64,000 nt of DNA from Pectobacterium peruviense (GTDB lineage Bacteria > Pseudomonadota > Gammaproteobacteria > Enterobacterales > Enterobacteriaceae). Both the position numbers and the translations under genes were made by a program. Of this stretch, positions 9,489 through 18,707 are shown in pieces. Numbering within the stretch: the stretch's first letter is position 1; every line of letters begins with the position of its first letter. Below the pieces are notes generated by a model. It saw only the letters and a list, made by a program, of their open reading frames with translations, did no database searches and had not been told where the DNA came from. Location of the stretch: NCBI RefSeq assembly GCF_002847345.1, contig NZ_LXFV01000007.1, positions 217,602 to 281,601 on the forward strand, written 5' to 3'.

Positions 9489-9972
9489 CAGATGCCTCCC
9501 GCAGTTCGGCGACCACGCCGCTAGACTGCAACGCCGCCAGAACCTGAGCGAGCGCAGGCTCAATCGCCCGACTGACCAAGGCCGTCAGGCCGATACCGGG
9601 TTCAAGCGATGCAGGCACAACGCCCACCAGCGTCAATCGACGGGGGAATTCCTCCGTCAGCCGTAGCGCCATCAGCACATCGGAAAGCCCGAGCTGGTGG
9701 GGCGACACTTTACGGGTAAAGAACGCGGGGATTTCCTCATCATGCAGCTCCACGACACTGCCGGGTGGGCTATCAGCCAGAACCGCATCGGCCACAATCA
9801 GGTGATCGCGATTTGCCATTACGTCCATCAGTTCCATTCCTGACGTGCCACCATCCAACACCTCGACGTGCTCCGGCAAACGGTAGCGCTGCTCAAGCGC
9901 TTCAATAATGCGAACGCCCACGGCCTCATCGCCCAACAGCAGGTTGCCAATCCCCAGCACCAGAATGCTCAT
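9472..9972 (-). CDS. hybD: Hydrogenase-2 maturation protease HybD
   Basis: Endopeptidase (166 residues) that clips the C-terminal peptide of HybC after nickel insertion. The nickel-sensing residues are visible: Glu in GDEAVG, Asp in IVADAV, and His in SPHQLG. ATG at 9972 overlaps the hybC stop as TGATG; a GTG one codon upstream is the alternative. It is the counterpart of HycI for the other hydrogenase in this locus. Confidence 0.95.
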   Translation of the reverse strand: MSILVLGIGNLLLGDEAVGVRIIEALEQRYRLPEHVEVLDGGTSGMELMDVMANRDHLIVADAVLADSPPGSVVELHDEEIPAFFTRKVSPHQLGLSDVLMALRLTEEFPRRLTLVGVVPASLEPGIGLTALVSRAIEPALAQVLAALQSSGVVAELREASDAGCC

Positions 9973-11666
9973 CACAACACCCTAACCTTGGTCACTTCCT
10001 GACCTGAGGTATCGACAAGATGCACGGCGCAGGACATACAGGGATCGAACGAATGAATCGTTCTCACGACTTCCAACGGTTTGTACGGATCTGCCACCGA
10101 TGTCCCCACCAGAGAACGTTCATAAGGGCCAGGCTCATTGTTAAAATTGCGCGGCCCCGCATTCCAGGTTGAAGGCACAACCGCCTGATAGTTGGCTATT
10201 TTTCCATCTTTAATAACCACCCAGTGCGACAGTGCACCGCGCGGTGCTTCAATAAAGCCCACACCGCGGAATTCACCTTGCTCTGGGATGTTGGGGGGAA
10301 TAAACGTTTCATGATCGCCATTACCGATATTCGTCACCAGCGCCTGCCACTGCTGTGCCAGCGTGTCATGCAGCACGCAGGTATGTACGGTGCGCCCTAA
10401 AACCCGGCCCAACGTTGATGGCAGTTGATCCTCCGTCATTACGTTACCGGTTAGCGTTTTGTAAATATCATTGGCGCGTGTGAAATAATGCTGTGCGGGC
10501 TGATAGCCAGCTCGCAGATTGCACAGCAGCCACGCCAAAGGCCCCATTTCCACCGCATTGCCATAGAAGGTTGGCGATTTCACCCATGAATATTTACCGT
10601 CATCCTGCCAGCCGGTGTAATTCGGGCGGGTCAATCCCTCCCAAGGAGCCAACGGCTGATCATCCTGATACCAGGCATGTTTGCCACTTTCCTCGATCCC
10701 CTTGAGTAGATATTCATCACGCGGATTGTTTATCGGGCGAAATTTTCCATTATCCAGAAACCCGCCCGGCATCAGGAACGTCTCACTTTTACGATCGACA
10801 GGCAGTTCCGGTACACAGAGATAACAGTCGGCTCCTCGCCCCACGGTGAACCACTCAGGATAATGAGCAGCGATAACCGCTGTGTCGACCAGATAAACCT
10901 GTTCGATGAAATCACCAAGACGATCGATAAAGGATTTCAGATACATCAGGCGTTCCAGATTCAGCACGCCCGGTGAATCAAGATTGATGGGGTTTGCCAC
11001 GCCGCCAACGGCCAGATTCTGAATATGCGGCGTTTTCCCCCCCAGAATCGCGACTATCCGGTTGGCATCACGCTGACACTCCAGCGCCTGCAAATAGTGA
11101 GCGACGGCAATCAGGTTAATCTCCGGCGGCAACGACATCGCCGTGTGTCCCCAATAGCCATTAGCGAAAATACCGAGCTGGCCGCTACCGACCAGATTTT
11201 TAATCTTCTGCTGCACCTGAGCAAATTCCGCTTCACTGTTCAGCGGCCAGTTTGACAGGCCTTTTAGCAGATCGGCGGCTTTTTTCGGGTCGGCCTGTAG
11301 TGCAGAAGTGACATCAACCCAATCCAGCGCAGAAAGTTGGTAGAAGTGCACGATGTGGTCATGAATACTGTGCGCAGCCGCGATGATATTACGGATATAT
11401 TGGGCGTTGACCGGCACTTCCATCCCCAGCGCATTTTCCACCGCCCGCACAGAGGCCAACGCATGAATGGTGGTACACACCCCGCAAATACGTTGCACAA
11501 TCATCCACGCATCGCGCGGATCGTTGCCTTTGACTATCTCCTCCATACCGCGCCACATGGTGCCGGATGACCAGGCTTTAACCACTTTGCCGTCTTCAAT
11601 TTCGCAATCGATGCGCAGATGCCCTTCAATACGGGTGACGGGATCAATGGTGATGCGTTGGCTCAT
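9972..11666 (-). CDS. hybC: Hydrogenase-2 large subunit HybC
   Basis: NiFe catalytic subunit of periplasm-facing hydrogenase-2, which oxidises H2 and passes electrons towards menaquinone. At 564 residues it shows both Ni-ligand motifs: RICGVCTTIHA (N-terminal) and DPCMSCAVH (C-terminal). By E. coli precedent HybD cuts after that final His, releasing a 15-residue tail ending KVRVL. The protein has no signal of its own and is exported with HybO. Its start overlaps the end of hybB by 23 bases. Confidence 0.97.
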   Translation of the reverse strand: MSQRITIDPVTRIEGHLRIDCEIEDGKVVKAWSSGTMWRGMEEIVKGNDPRDAWMIVQRICGVCTTIHALASVRAVENALGMEVPVNAQYIRNIIAAAHSIHDHIVHFYQLSALDWVDVTSALQADPKKAADLLKGLSNWPLNSEAEFAQVQQKIKNLVGSGQLGIFANGYWGHTAMSLPPEINLIAVAHYLQALECQRDANRIVAILGGKTPHIQNLAVGGVANPINLDSPGVLNLERLMYLKSFIDRLGDFIEQVYLVDTAVIAAHYPEWFTVGRGADCYLCVPELPVDRKSETFLMPGGFLDNGKFRPINNPRDEYLLKGIEESGKHAWYQDDQPLAPWEGLTRPNYTGWQDDGKYSWVKSPTFYGNAVEMGPLAWLLCNLRAGYQPAQHYFTRANDIYKTLTGNVMTEDQLPSTLGRVLGRTVHTCVLHDTLAQQWQALVTNIGNGDHETFIPPNIPEQGEFRGVGFIEAPRGALSHWVVIKDGKIANYQAVVPSTWNAGPRNFNNEPGPYERSLVGTSVADPYKPLEVVRTIHSFDPCMSCAVHLVDTSGQEVTKVRVL

Positions 11667-12843
11667 GCTCTACCTCTAACGATTTATTTTCATTTTTGTG
11701 TTGATGCACAGGCAACACTGGCAACAACCGGATCAACAGGATGTAGGCACAGACTTCTATTGCCACAAAACCGATGGATATCAGCAGCTCGCTGAATGTT
11801 GGGAAATAGCCGTAGCCGTTGCCTGGGTTGTAACTCAATAGGGAATAATTCAGACGCCAGAACGCCGCACCAAAGACCATGCACAGCGCACCGATGAACA
11901 ACAAGCGAGGGTCGCGACGATTATTCTTCCGGCGGAAAAGCAGCAAAGGGATCGCCAGCAGCAATGTTTCCACCCAGAATGAAAGGGCGAAACGATCGAT
12001 GTGCCACAAATACGCGGTCTTGTCTCGCGCAATAAGCTCCCCGAAGCGCAGTACAATAAACAACAACAGCAGAATATCGATGGTGCGGGTCAACCGAGTG
12101 AATAACGGTGTCTCCTGAACGCTTTTCCCCCTAAGGCCCGCCTGAACCAGAGATCCTTCAAAAATCACAATTGAGAATCCCAAAATAGCGGCGGTTAACA
12201 GCGAAAACAGCGGCAGCATTTCGTAGCTTTGCCATAGCGGGTGCACCTTGATACCCGCAGCAATCATCAGCGACCCCATGGATGACTGATGCATTGATGG
12301 CAGCAAAGCCCCCAGCGCAATAACAAAAAACATCAGTTTATTCAAACGCCTGAGTGAGACCTTACACCCCAAGCGCTCTAACAGCGTCGGAGCAAACTCC
12401 AACACCATCACGCCGATGTATATCGTCATACACACTGCCGTTTCAAAAAGCACTGACGACGTATTGAAATGGCCGGGAATGAAGAAGTAAGGCAGATTCC
12501 AGTAACGCCCCACGTCGATCGTGATGGATAACCCGCCGAGTGAGTAACCGAACAGACTAGCCAGCAGCGCAGGACGCACCAATGGATGATATTCACCGCG
12601 GTTAAAAACATAGACAGCCCAGGCCAACGCCCAGCCACCACACGCCAGACCGGTTCCGACCAACAGATCGAAAGCAATCCAGATACCCCATGGATAGCCA
12701 CCATTTAAATCGGAAACGGAACCAATCCCCAGCACCAGCCTTTTCACGATCAACAACAGGCACAACACAATGAAAGGTGCCAGCAACATCACGGGCCAAC
12801 TCACCAGCCGCCCGCCAAGGGGGCTCGTTTTATGCATCGTCAT
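11644..12843 (-). CDS. hybB: Hydrogenase-2 membrane subunit HybB
   Basis: Integral membrane quinone-reactive subunit of the NrfD/PsrC family with roughly ten hydrophobic segments and no visible haem-ligand pattern. About 399 residues. Conserved stretches include [16 protein letters not shown] and [16 protein letters not shown] at 12843 is preferred because AGAGGA lies about 5 bases upstream; ATGs at 12849 and 12837 are also possible, and a long reading from 12960 would lie inside hybA. It overlaps hybA by 14 bases at its start and hybC at its end. Confidence 0.93.
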   Translation of the reverse strand: MTMHKTSPLGGRLVSWPVMLLAPFIVLCLLLIVKRLVLGIGSVSDLNGGYPWGIWIAFDLLVGTGLACGGWALAWAVYVFNRGEYHPLVRPALLASLFGYSLGGLSITIDVGRYWNLPYFFIPGHFNTSSVLFETAVCMTIYIGVMVLEFAPTLLERLGCKVSLRRLNKLMFFVIALGALLPSMHQSSMGSLMIAAGIKVHPLWQSYEMLPLFSLLTAAILGFSIVIFEGSLVQAGLRGKSVQETPLFTRLTRTIDILLLLFIVLRFGELIARDKTAYLWHIDRFALSFWVETLLLAIPLLLFRRKNNRRDPRLLFIGALCMVFGAAFWRLNYSLLSYNPGNGYGYFPTFSELLISIGFVAIEVCAYILLIRLLPVLPVHQHKNENKSLEVEHEPTHHH

Positions 12844-13840
12844 GTTCATCCTCTTTTTCGTCCTGATCGTGCTTACCCATGTTGCGCTGCACCAGGAAAG
12901 TGATCCCTGCCAGTGCAGCAAACGGCAGAACCATGCCTTTATACAAAGAGTGCTGCACATGTTCGGAACGCGCCCCCGTTGATAGGCTATCCAGCGGTGG
13001 CAACCCTAAGTTTTCAAACGGTACGCCAGTCAACACCAGCACCTGTGTTCCGCCCCCCTCCAACTCGCCGTATACATGTTGCTGATAATGTGGAAGAGGA
13101 TGTTCGTACCGATCGTTCCCCTGCAATGTCTGGCGTGGAAACCGGTAAGGCTCTCCTGTTTTCCCTGCAAGGCGCATTTTAGCTTCGTCCAGCAGTTGCT
13201 CCCGCGTGCCGAAAATCACCGCCCCCGTTGGGCAGACTTCAACACACCCCGGCAACCCTCCGTTATCCAACCGCTCAACGCCCTTCTGATTGCAAAGCTC
13301 ACACTTGTGAATTTTTCCGAACGGGTCGTCATAGTCATATTTCGGCACATTAAACGGGCACCCCACGATGCAGTAACGGCAACCGGTACACACATCGGGA
13401 TCGTAATGCACGATGCCTGTATGGGCGTCTTTACGTAATGCTTGCACCGGACAAACGGATACACAGTTGGGATCCACACAGTGCATGCACTGTTTTTTGA
13501 TATAGGCATAACCGTTTTCCGTCTGGTCTTTATGTACGCCGCTCCCATCACTCCACACCTGAATAATGTTGTTGGTGTAGGGGCTGAGCTTATCGTTGTT
13601 CGACCATATCGGTTCCGTGCCCGCATAGGCGTAGGTCGCCCCATGCGGTGCATCACTATGGTTGATACGCTGACACTGGCTGACGCATGCCTGACACCCC
13701 ACGCACAGCGTTGAGTCATACAGCATGCCAAGCGAGTTCGGAATTGGCGGCTTGTTCTCTGCTTTCGCCAACGCAGAGGGGGCGATGCCGACCGTCATCA
13801 TCCCGCCAGTAGCCAGTTTTAGAAAATTACGTCTGTCCAC
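12830..13840 (-). CDS. hybA: Hydrogenase-2 periplasmic ferredoxin HybA
   Basis: Electron-transfer subunit (336 residues) with four 4Fe-4S clusters between HybO and HybB. The N-terminus [13 protein letters not shown] is a Tat signal, followed by a hydrophobic run ending near SALAKA. Cysteine groups are [35 protein letters not shown] and the region around CELC. A C-terminal hydrophobic segment ([12 protein letters not shown]) probably anchors it, followed by a short charged tail. hybA starts 3 bp after the hybO stop. Confidence 0.95.
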   Translation of the reverse strand: MDRRNFLKLATGGMMTVGIAPSALAKAENKPPIPNSLGMLYDSTLCVGCQACVSQCQRINHSDAPHGATYAYAGTEPIWSNNDKLSPYTNNIIQVWSDGSGVHKDQTENGYAYIKKQCMHCVDPNCVSVCPVQALRKDAHTGIVHYDPDVCTGCRYCIVGCPFNVPKYDYDDPFGKIHKCELCNQKGVERLDNGGLPGCVEVCPTGAVIFGTREQLLDEAKMRLAGKTGEPYRFPRQTLQGNDRYEHPLPHYQQHVYGELEGGGTQVLVLTGVPFENLGLPPLDSLSTGARSEHVQHSLYKGMVLPFAALAGITFLVQRNMGKHDQDEKEDEHDDA

Positions 13841-13843
13841 GGC

Positions 13844-14977
13844 TTACTCCTTGCGCGAGGGCTGATCACCATCGTTACGATTGGTCTTTTGTTGCCGCCC
13901 CAGCTCTTTCACCGTCATCAAACTGACGCCAGCCACCAGCCCCACAACACCGCCAAGCAACCCGACCGTGCTCAGGCTGACATTCCCCCCTTCCTGACTC
14001 ATCACGTCTGGTTTGGCATTACGCGGTGTGGGGTTTTCGACGCTGGCGAGTTGAGCTATCCCTTTAGTAAAACCGATACCTTGCTCATTGCAGCCATAGC
14101 ATGGATGGCCGATCCCAACCGGCCATATGCCACCACCGACATCACAGAACTCCAGAGTCGGGCAGTTACCGTACGTTTCCGGCCCCTTGCAGCCGAGGTG
14201 GTACAGACACCACCCCTGTCGGTGGCCATCATCACCGAACTGTTTGGCAAAACGCCCCGCATCGAAATGCGGGCGGCGCTCGCAATTCTCATGAATCAGA
14301 CGGGCGTAGGCGAACTCGGGACGGTTTTTCGCATCAAGCGCAGGGGGACGCTGATAGGTAATGATGTGGGCGACGGTGGCCAGGAAGTTATGCGGATTAG
14401 GGGGACAGCCAGGGATGTTGATGACCGTTTTATCAGGCAGGATTTCCTGCAAACTGACCGCGCCGGTAGGATTAACACCGCTTGCAGGAACCCCACCCCA
14501 TGCGGAGCAAGACCCAATTGCGATGATCGCTGCGGCGTGCTGCGCGGCTTCGCGAATGTGGTCAACTATTGGCTTACCGGCCACCATGCAGTAGATTCCA
14601 CCATCCTTTATGGGGATAGATCCATCCACAACCAGCACATATTGGCCTTTGTATTTCTCAATAGCGTGGTGTTTGTTTTCCTCCGCCTGCTCACCAAACG
14701 CCGCCGAAAGCACTTCGTGATATTCCATAGAGATAACGTTTAACAACAGACTCTCAATAGTCGGGTGAGTCGCCCGTAATAAAGACTCCGTACAGCCTGT
14801 ACATTCCTGTGCTCCAATCCAGATAACGGGTGGCCGCGCAGAAGAACTCACCGAGGAAGCGATATCAGCCGCCGCTCGACTGCTCAGCCCCATGGTTGCA
14901 GCCAGCGCAGCGCACAGCTTCATGAAATCACGACGATTGACACCCTCACGGAAAAACATTTTATTTTCTTCAGTCAT
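13844..14977 (-). CDS. hybO: Hydrogenase-2 small subunit HybO
   Basis: Fe-S small subunit of hydrogenase-2, 377 residues. A Tat signal is clear: NRRDFMKLCAALAATMG near residues 14-30 with cleavage after SSRAAA or close by. Cluster ligands appear in ECTGCTESLLR, GSCSAWGG, PGCPPNPHNF and CYGCNEQGIGF. A C-terminal membrane anchor (VGLLGGVVGLVAGVSL) precedes a basic tail. It is the promoter-proximal gene of hybOABCDE; hybF and hybG, which end the E. coli operon, are missing here. Confidence 0.97.
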   Translation of the reverse strand: MTEENKMFFREGVNRRDFMKLCAALAATMGLSSRAAADIASSVSSSARPPVIWIGAQECTGCTESLLRATHPTIESLLLNVISMEYHEVLSAAFGEQAEENKHHAIEKYKGQYVLVVDGSIPIKDGGIYCMVAGKPIVDHIREAAQHAAAIIAIGSCSAWGGVPASGVNPTGAVSLQEILPDKTVINIPGCPPNPHNFLATVAHIITYQRPPALDAKNRPEFAYARLIHENCERRPHFDAGRFAKQFGDDGHRQGWCLYHLGCKGPETYGNCPTLEFCDVGGGIWPVGIGHPCYGCNEQGIGFTKGIAQLASVENPTPRNAKPDVMSQEGGNVSLSTVGLLGGVVGLVAGVSLMTVKELGRQQKTNRNDGDQPSRKE

Positions 14978-15063
14978 TATTCTTACATACCTTCAGTTAG
15001 CCAGTGAGCAACTCACTACAAACTTAATGGCAATACTGATTACTCCTTGCACATAACATCGAA

Positions 15064-15077
15064 TTGATTTGCATCAT
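15064..15077 (-). promoter_or_regulatory. Putative FNR box upstream of hybO
   Basis: TTGAT-TTGC-ATCAT matches the FNR consensus TTGAT-N4-ATCAA at 9 of 10 positions. Its centre lies about 93 bp upstream of the hybO ATG. A -10-like TAATCA (15042-15037, minus strand) sits 31 bp further on, which is the spacing of a class II activated promoter. Anaerobic activation of hydrogenase-2 would fit, but this is inference. Confidence 0.45.
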
Positions 15078-15176
15078 TTTTTAATCATCAAAAATTTATT
15101 ATTCATAAAAACATGAGTAAGATCGCTTCAGTTACCTCACTGGTGTTGACACATGGAAAGCACTATCGGAAGGAAA

Positions 15177-15191
15177 TAATAATCATTATTA
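15177..15191. promoter_or_regulatory. Fur-like 7-1-7 inverted repeat
   Basis: TAATAAT-C-ATTATTA is a perfect inverted repeat that matches the Fur 7-1-7 model (TGATAAT-N-ATTATCA) except at two symmetric positions. It lies 200 bp upstream of hybO. An AT-rich chance palindrome cannot be excluded. Confidence 0.3.
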
Positions 15192-15404
15192 TTTTATGGG
15201 CGTCATTTATCGCAGAATCTTATGACTCTCAAATAAAAAGCATTCCCGTTTGATAAATAAAAAAGAGGCGAACTTATAAGAATGACACTTTCGTCGTTAT
15301 TATTTCCTCCAGCGAAAATAACAATACTTTAAAATAAAACCGGTCCGAAATAATTAACTCCAGCCACCAAATCAGCACATCGCTAATATCGAGCATTTGA
15401 CGTT

Positions 15405-15543
15405 ATATATTCTAAATAATTAGAAATGCGGGGGAAAACGTTAGCGTTTTGAATAACGCAAGGCGTTACCCCTTTAGGATAAGGCCCACGAATGGGCCAG
15501 GTAACAAAACCAACGCCTATGCCACTTGAAGTATGGCGGTATG
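15405..15543. repeat. Degenerate ERIC-like element lacking the ERIC core
   Basis: The ends match the two ERIC termini: a TCTAAATAATT-type end at about 15411 and CCACTTGAAGTATGGCGGTAT at 15521-15541. The conserved ERIC core (CTTACNTNAGTAAG with flanking GGGG/CCCC type pairing) is absent. Short hairpins replace it (AAAACG-ttag-CGTTTT, GGCCC-acgaat-GGGCC). It resembles an insert module of the composite ERIC at 58.9 kb. Confidence 0.6.
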
Positions 15544-15549
15544 CAATCG

Positions 15550-17979
15550 TTACCCCGCGAACTGCCGGAATAACGCTTTGCCGCGCAGTAGCCGCACACC
15601 CAGCCAACCGCCGCAGAGCGAGAGGAGGAACGCCGCGATTAACGGAAGCGTTATCCACATAGTGACATTCGGTTCCCAGGCAAAGTTAAAGACCTTCCGC
15701 TGTAACAGCCACAGGGCGGATTCCGCGCCAATCGCCGCCGCGGTTCCGGCCACCAAACCCAGTACCGCGAACTCACACCACAGCGTGGTGCGCAACAAGC
15801 GTAATCCCGCACCCAGCGTCCGGTACACCATCAACTCCTGACGCCGTTGACGCATCCCGACCTGAATTTGTGCCAGCAACAGCAAGACACCACAGAACAG
15901 CACCAGTATGACCATAATCTCCAGCGCACGACTGACCTGCTGCAAGACTTGCCCTACCTGACGCAGAATACTGCCGATATCCATCACGCTCACCGTCGGG
16001 AACTGACGATTCATTTGGGTAATCATCTTCTCATCGCCATCGTAGCGGAAGCTGGTCAGCCAGGACTGTGGCTGGTTATCCAACGCCCCCACGGGGAAAA
16101 TAAAGAAGAAGTTCGGGCGCAGGCTTTCCCAGTCAACCTGACGGAAGCTGGTCACCGTGGCGCTAAACGGCTGCGTATCACCAGTAAAGGTCATCGTATC
16201 ACCAATCTTGATGCCCATCTCTTTGGCTTCTTTCGCTTCCATCGAGACTTCGCCCGCCTTCGGTGCTTCCCCTTCCACCAGCACGTTATGTTGTGGAATC
16301 CCGTTCATCCAGGTTAGGTTCAATTCACGGTTTACCGTGTTACCACCCGGATCGTCCTCATGGATCACTTCCGTCGCGATCTGTTGATTAATCTCCGTCA
16401 ACCGCGCACGAATAATCGGGAAGAACTGCTCCGGCATCACGTTATGCTGAGAGAGGAAATCCCTCACCTGCGGCACCTGTTCCGCCGTGATATTCAGCAG
16501 GAAATAGTTCGGACTGCCCGGAGGCAACTGCTGCTGCCAGCGCTCCAGCAAATCGCCACGCATCACCAGCAGCAACGCTAATAGCATGAAGGACAGCGAA
16601 AACGCGGCCAGTTGGCTGAGTGTCGACCACGGCTGACGCAACAGGCGATTAATAGCCAGACGCAACGCCAGTCGTTTAACCGTCAAACGCCGTAACAGCA
16701 GCAGTCCGCCCCAACCGATAACGCCCAACAGTAGCGACAGCACTGCCACACCGCCGAGCAGCGACCACAGCAGCACGCCACCACCGGACAACACGGCCAG
16801 CAGGCCGACAACAATAAGCACAACAACTGGCAGGTAGTAGCGCAGCGGCCACACGTTCGCTACCACATCCTGACGCAGCACGCGCAGCGGTTGTGTCGCC
16901 AGCAGCAGTCGATACGGCCGTAGCCCAACCAACAGCGAAATCAACACCAGCGATCCCAACGCCCATACCCACGGCCATAGCCCAGAGGCTGGCAATGCAG
17001 CAGGTAGCACCGGAGCCAGCATTTTCATCAACAGCGCTTCAAATCCCAGCCCAAGCACGCTACCGCAAACTACCGCCAGCCCGAGCACAGAGAGCCATTG
17101 GCCGATGATTAAGCGCCTCAGCGCTTGTTTGCCTGCTCCCAATGTCTTCAGAATAGCGACCAAATCATAGCGGCTGCGGCAGTAATGCCCCATCGCCACT
17201 GCAACGGCGGCGATAGACAGCAGCAGCGTGAGCAACGCCGACAACAACAGGAACTGTTGTGATCGCTTTAACGACTGGCTCAGTGCGCCTTCAGAATCTT
17301 CCATGCCATACCAACGCTGATCGGGCTTGAGCTGTGGCTTGATGAAATTACTGAACTCACTAATCTGTTTTTCATTGCCGGAAAACATGTAGCGCCAGGT
17401 AATGCGGCCGCCCGGCTGAATCGCCCCTGTTTTCTCGACATCGTCCAGATTCATCAGAATACGCGGCGCGGTTTCGAACGGATTAAAGCCGGAATCCGGT
17501 TCCTGAATCAGTTCACCGCTAATACGCAACGAGGTATCGCCGACGTCCAGCATGTCACCGACGTTCAAGCCGAGTAGCGCCAGCAGGCGCGGTGCCACCA
17601 GCACCGTTCCCGCTTCGGCATGCAGCCCTTCAGGACGCGTCTGCAAATTACCATACAGCGGATAGCGCTGGTCAGTAGCCTTGACCTGCGCCAACTGCGG
17701 CGTATCGCCCGCGAACGTCATGGTCATAAAGGAGATCTGCCGACTGAGCGTCAGCCCGCGCTGCTGCGCGTCCAGAAGCCAGGTATCCGCGACAGGCCGC
17801 GATGCACGCAGCACGCGGTCACCCGCCAGAAAATCACGACTCTGCTGACTGAGCCCTTTTTCCATGCGGTCGCTGATCGTACCCAGCGCCAGCACGCAGG
17901 CCACCGCCAGCGTTAACGCCAGCCAGACAATCAGTAAGGAAGGAGAGCGCCATTCGCGCCAGAACCACCGCCAGATCAT
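15550..17979 (-). CDS. ybbP: ABC transporter permease YbbP (FtsX family)
   Basis: Large inner-membrane permease of 809 residues in the MacB/FtsX-like family. There is one N-terminal membrane anchor, a large periplasmic region, a central group of hydrophobic helices (about residues 240-460), a second periplasmic region and a C-terminal helix trio. It pairs with the ATPase YbbA, whose stop it overlaps by 4 bases. Its substrate is not known; E. coli context with TesA suggests envelope lipid or small-molecule handling, which is inference. Confidence 0.93.
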   Translation of the reverse strand: MIWRWFWREWRSPSLLIVWLALTLAVACVLALGTISDRMEKGLSQQSRDFLAGDRVLRASRPVADTWLLDAQQRGLTLSRQISFMTMTFAGDTPQLAQVKATDQRYPLYGNLQTRPEGLHAEAGTVLVAPRLLALLGLNVGDMLDVGDTSLRISGELIQEPDSGFNPFETAPRILMNLDDVEKTGAIQPGGRITWRYMFSGNEKQISEFSNFIKPQLKPDQRWYGMEDSEGALSQSLKRSQQFLLLSALLTLLLSIAAVAVAMGHYCRSRYDLVAILKTLGAGKQALRRLIIGQWLSVLGLAVVCGSVLGLGFEALLMKMLAPVLPAALPASGLWPWVWALGSLVLISLLVGLRPYRLLLATQPLRVLRQDVVANVWPLRYYLPVVVLIVVGLLAVLSGGGVLLWSLLGGVAVLSLLLGVIGWGGLLLLRRLTVKRLALRLAINRLLRQPWSTLSQLAAFSLSFMLLALLLVMRGDLLERWQQQLPPGSPNYFLLNITAEQVPQVRDFLSQHNVMPEQFFPIIRARLTEINQQIATEVIHEDDPGGNTVNRELNLTWMNGIPQHNVLVEGEAPKAGEVSMEAKEAKEMGIKIGDTMTFTGDTQPFSATVTSFRQVDWESLRPNFFFIFPVGALDNQPQSWLTSFRYDGDEKMITQMNRQFPTVSVMDIGSILRQVGQVLQQVSRALEIMVILVLFCGVLLLLAQIQVGMRQRRQELMVYRTLGAGLRLLRTTLWCEFAVLGLVAGTAAAIGAESALWLLQRKVFNFAWEPNVTMWITLPLIAAFLLSLCGGWLGVRLLRGKALFRQFAG

Positions 17980-18707
17980 GCGTCCTCCCGCAGTTTGCCG
18001 TCGACTAACCGCAGACGTCGCTCGCAGCGTGCCGCCAGTTGCTCATCGTGCGTCACCAGAATTAACGTAGTGGCATAATCGCGATTGAGGGAAAACAGCA
18101 AATCAACGATGCGTTCACCGGTTTTACGATCCAGATTCCCGGTAGGCTCATCGGCAAACAGCACGTTAGGACGACCGCTGAAGGCACGCGCCAGCGCCAC
18201 ACGCTGCTGTTCACCGCCAGAAAGCTGGGCGGGAAGATGATGTAAGCGCTCACCTAGCCCGAGCTGTTGCAGAAGTTGCTCGGCCTGCCCACGGCTGTGG
18301 CTGTCACTTTCACCGCGCAGCAACGCCGGTAATTGCACGTTCTCCAACGCATTCAGCGTCGGCACCAGCATGAAAGACTGGAAGACAAAACCGACGTGTT
18401 GAGCACGCAGTGCCGCACGACCTTCTTCATCCAGTGCGTTCAGCGATTTTCCCATCAGGCTAACGTCACCTTCAGTGCCATCATCTAGACCAGCCAGAAT
18501 CCCCAACAAGGTTGACTTACCGGAACCGGATTCGCCAATCAGGGCAATTGTCTGCGCAGGTTTGACAATGAGCTCAACTCCGGTAAGGATGGAAAGCCGA
18601 TTCTCTCCTTGACCAACGTGCTTACTAAGATGATGAACTTCAAGAATGTTTTCTACGTGCGCAGTTTTGCTTGGCGTAGCACTCGCTGGGCTGGTCTTCG
18701 CAAACAT
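17976..18707 (-). CDS. ybbA: ABC transporter ATP-binding protein YbbA
   Basis: LolD-type ATPase of 243 residues with Walker A GESGSGKST, signature LSGGEQQR, Walker B VLFADEPTGNLD and a switch His in LVTHDE. The ATG at 18707 is preceded by AAAGGA and no later in-frame ATG, GTG or TTG occurs before the conserved ENILEVHH segment. The protein therefore has about 15 extra N-terminal residues compared with E. coli YbbA. Its 5' end is antiparallel to the tesA 5' end over 78 bases. It forms a transporter with YbbP. Confidence 0.93.
   Translation of the reverse strand: MFAKTSPASATPSKTAHVENILEVHHLSKHVGQGENRLSILTGVELIVKPAQTIALIGESGSGKSTLLGILAGLDDGTEGDVSLMGKSLNALDEEGRAALRAQHVGFVFQSFMLVPTLNALENVQLPALLRGESDSHSRGQAEQLLQQLGLGERLHHLPAQLSGGEQQRVALARAFSGRPNVLFADEPTGNLDRKTGERIVDLLFSLNRDYATTLILVTHDEQLAARCERRLRLVDGKLREDA

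Larger units (their letters stand above)
14978..15549. other. 572-bp spacer with hyb operon control region and an ERIC-like remnant
   Basis: AT-rich upstream region of the hyb operon. It contains an FNR-like site (15064-15077), a Fur-like inverted repeat (15177-15191) and, at its far end, a degenerate ERIC-type element (15405-15543) next to ybbP. No supported coding sequence was found in it. Confidence 0.7.

Noticed and set aside
13889..14743. 284-codon plus-strand frame
   Set aside because: Antisense to hybO with no ribosome site or recognisable domain; hybO is clearly the real gene.
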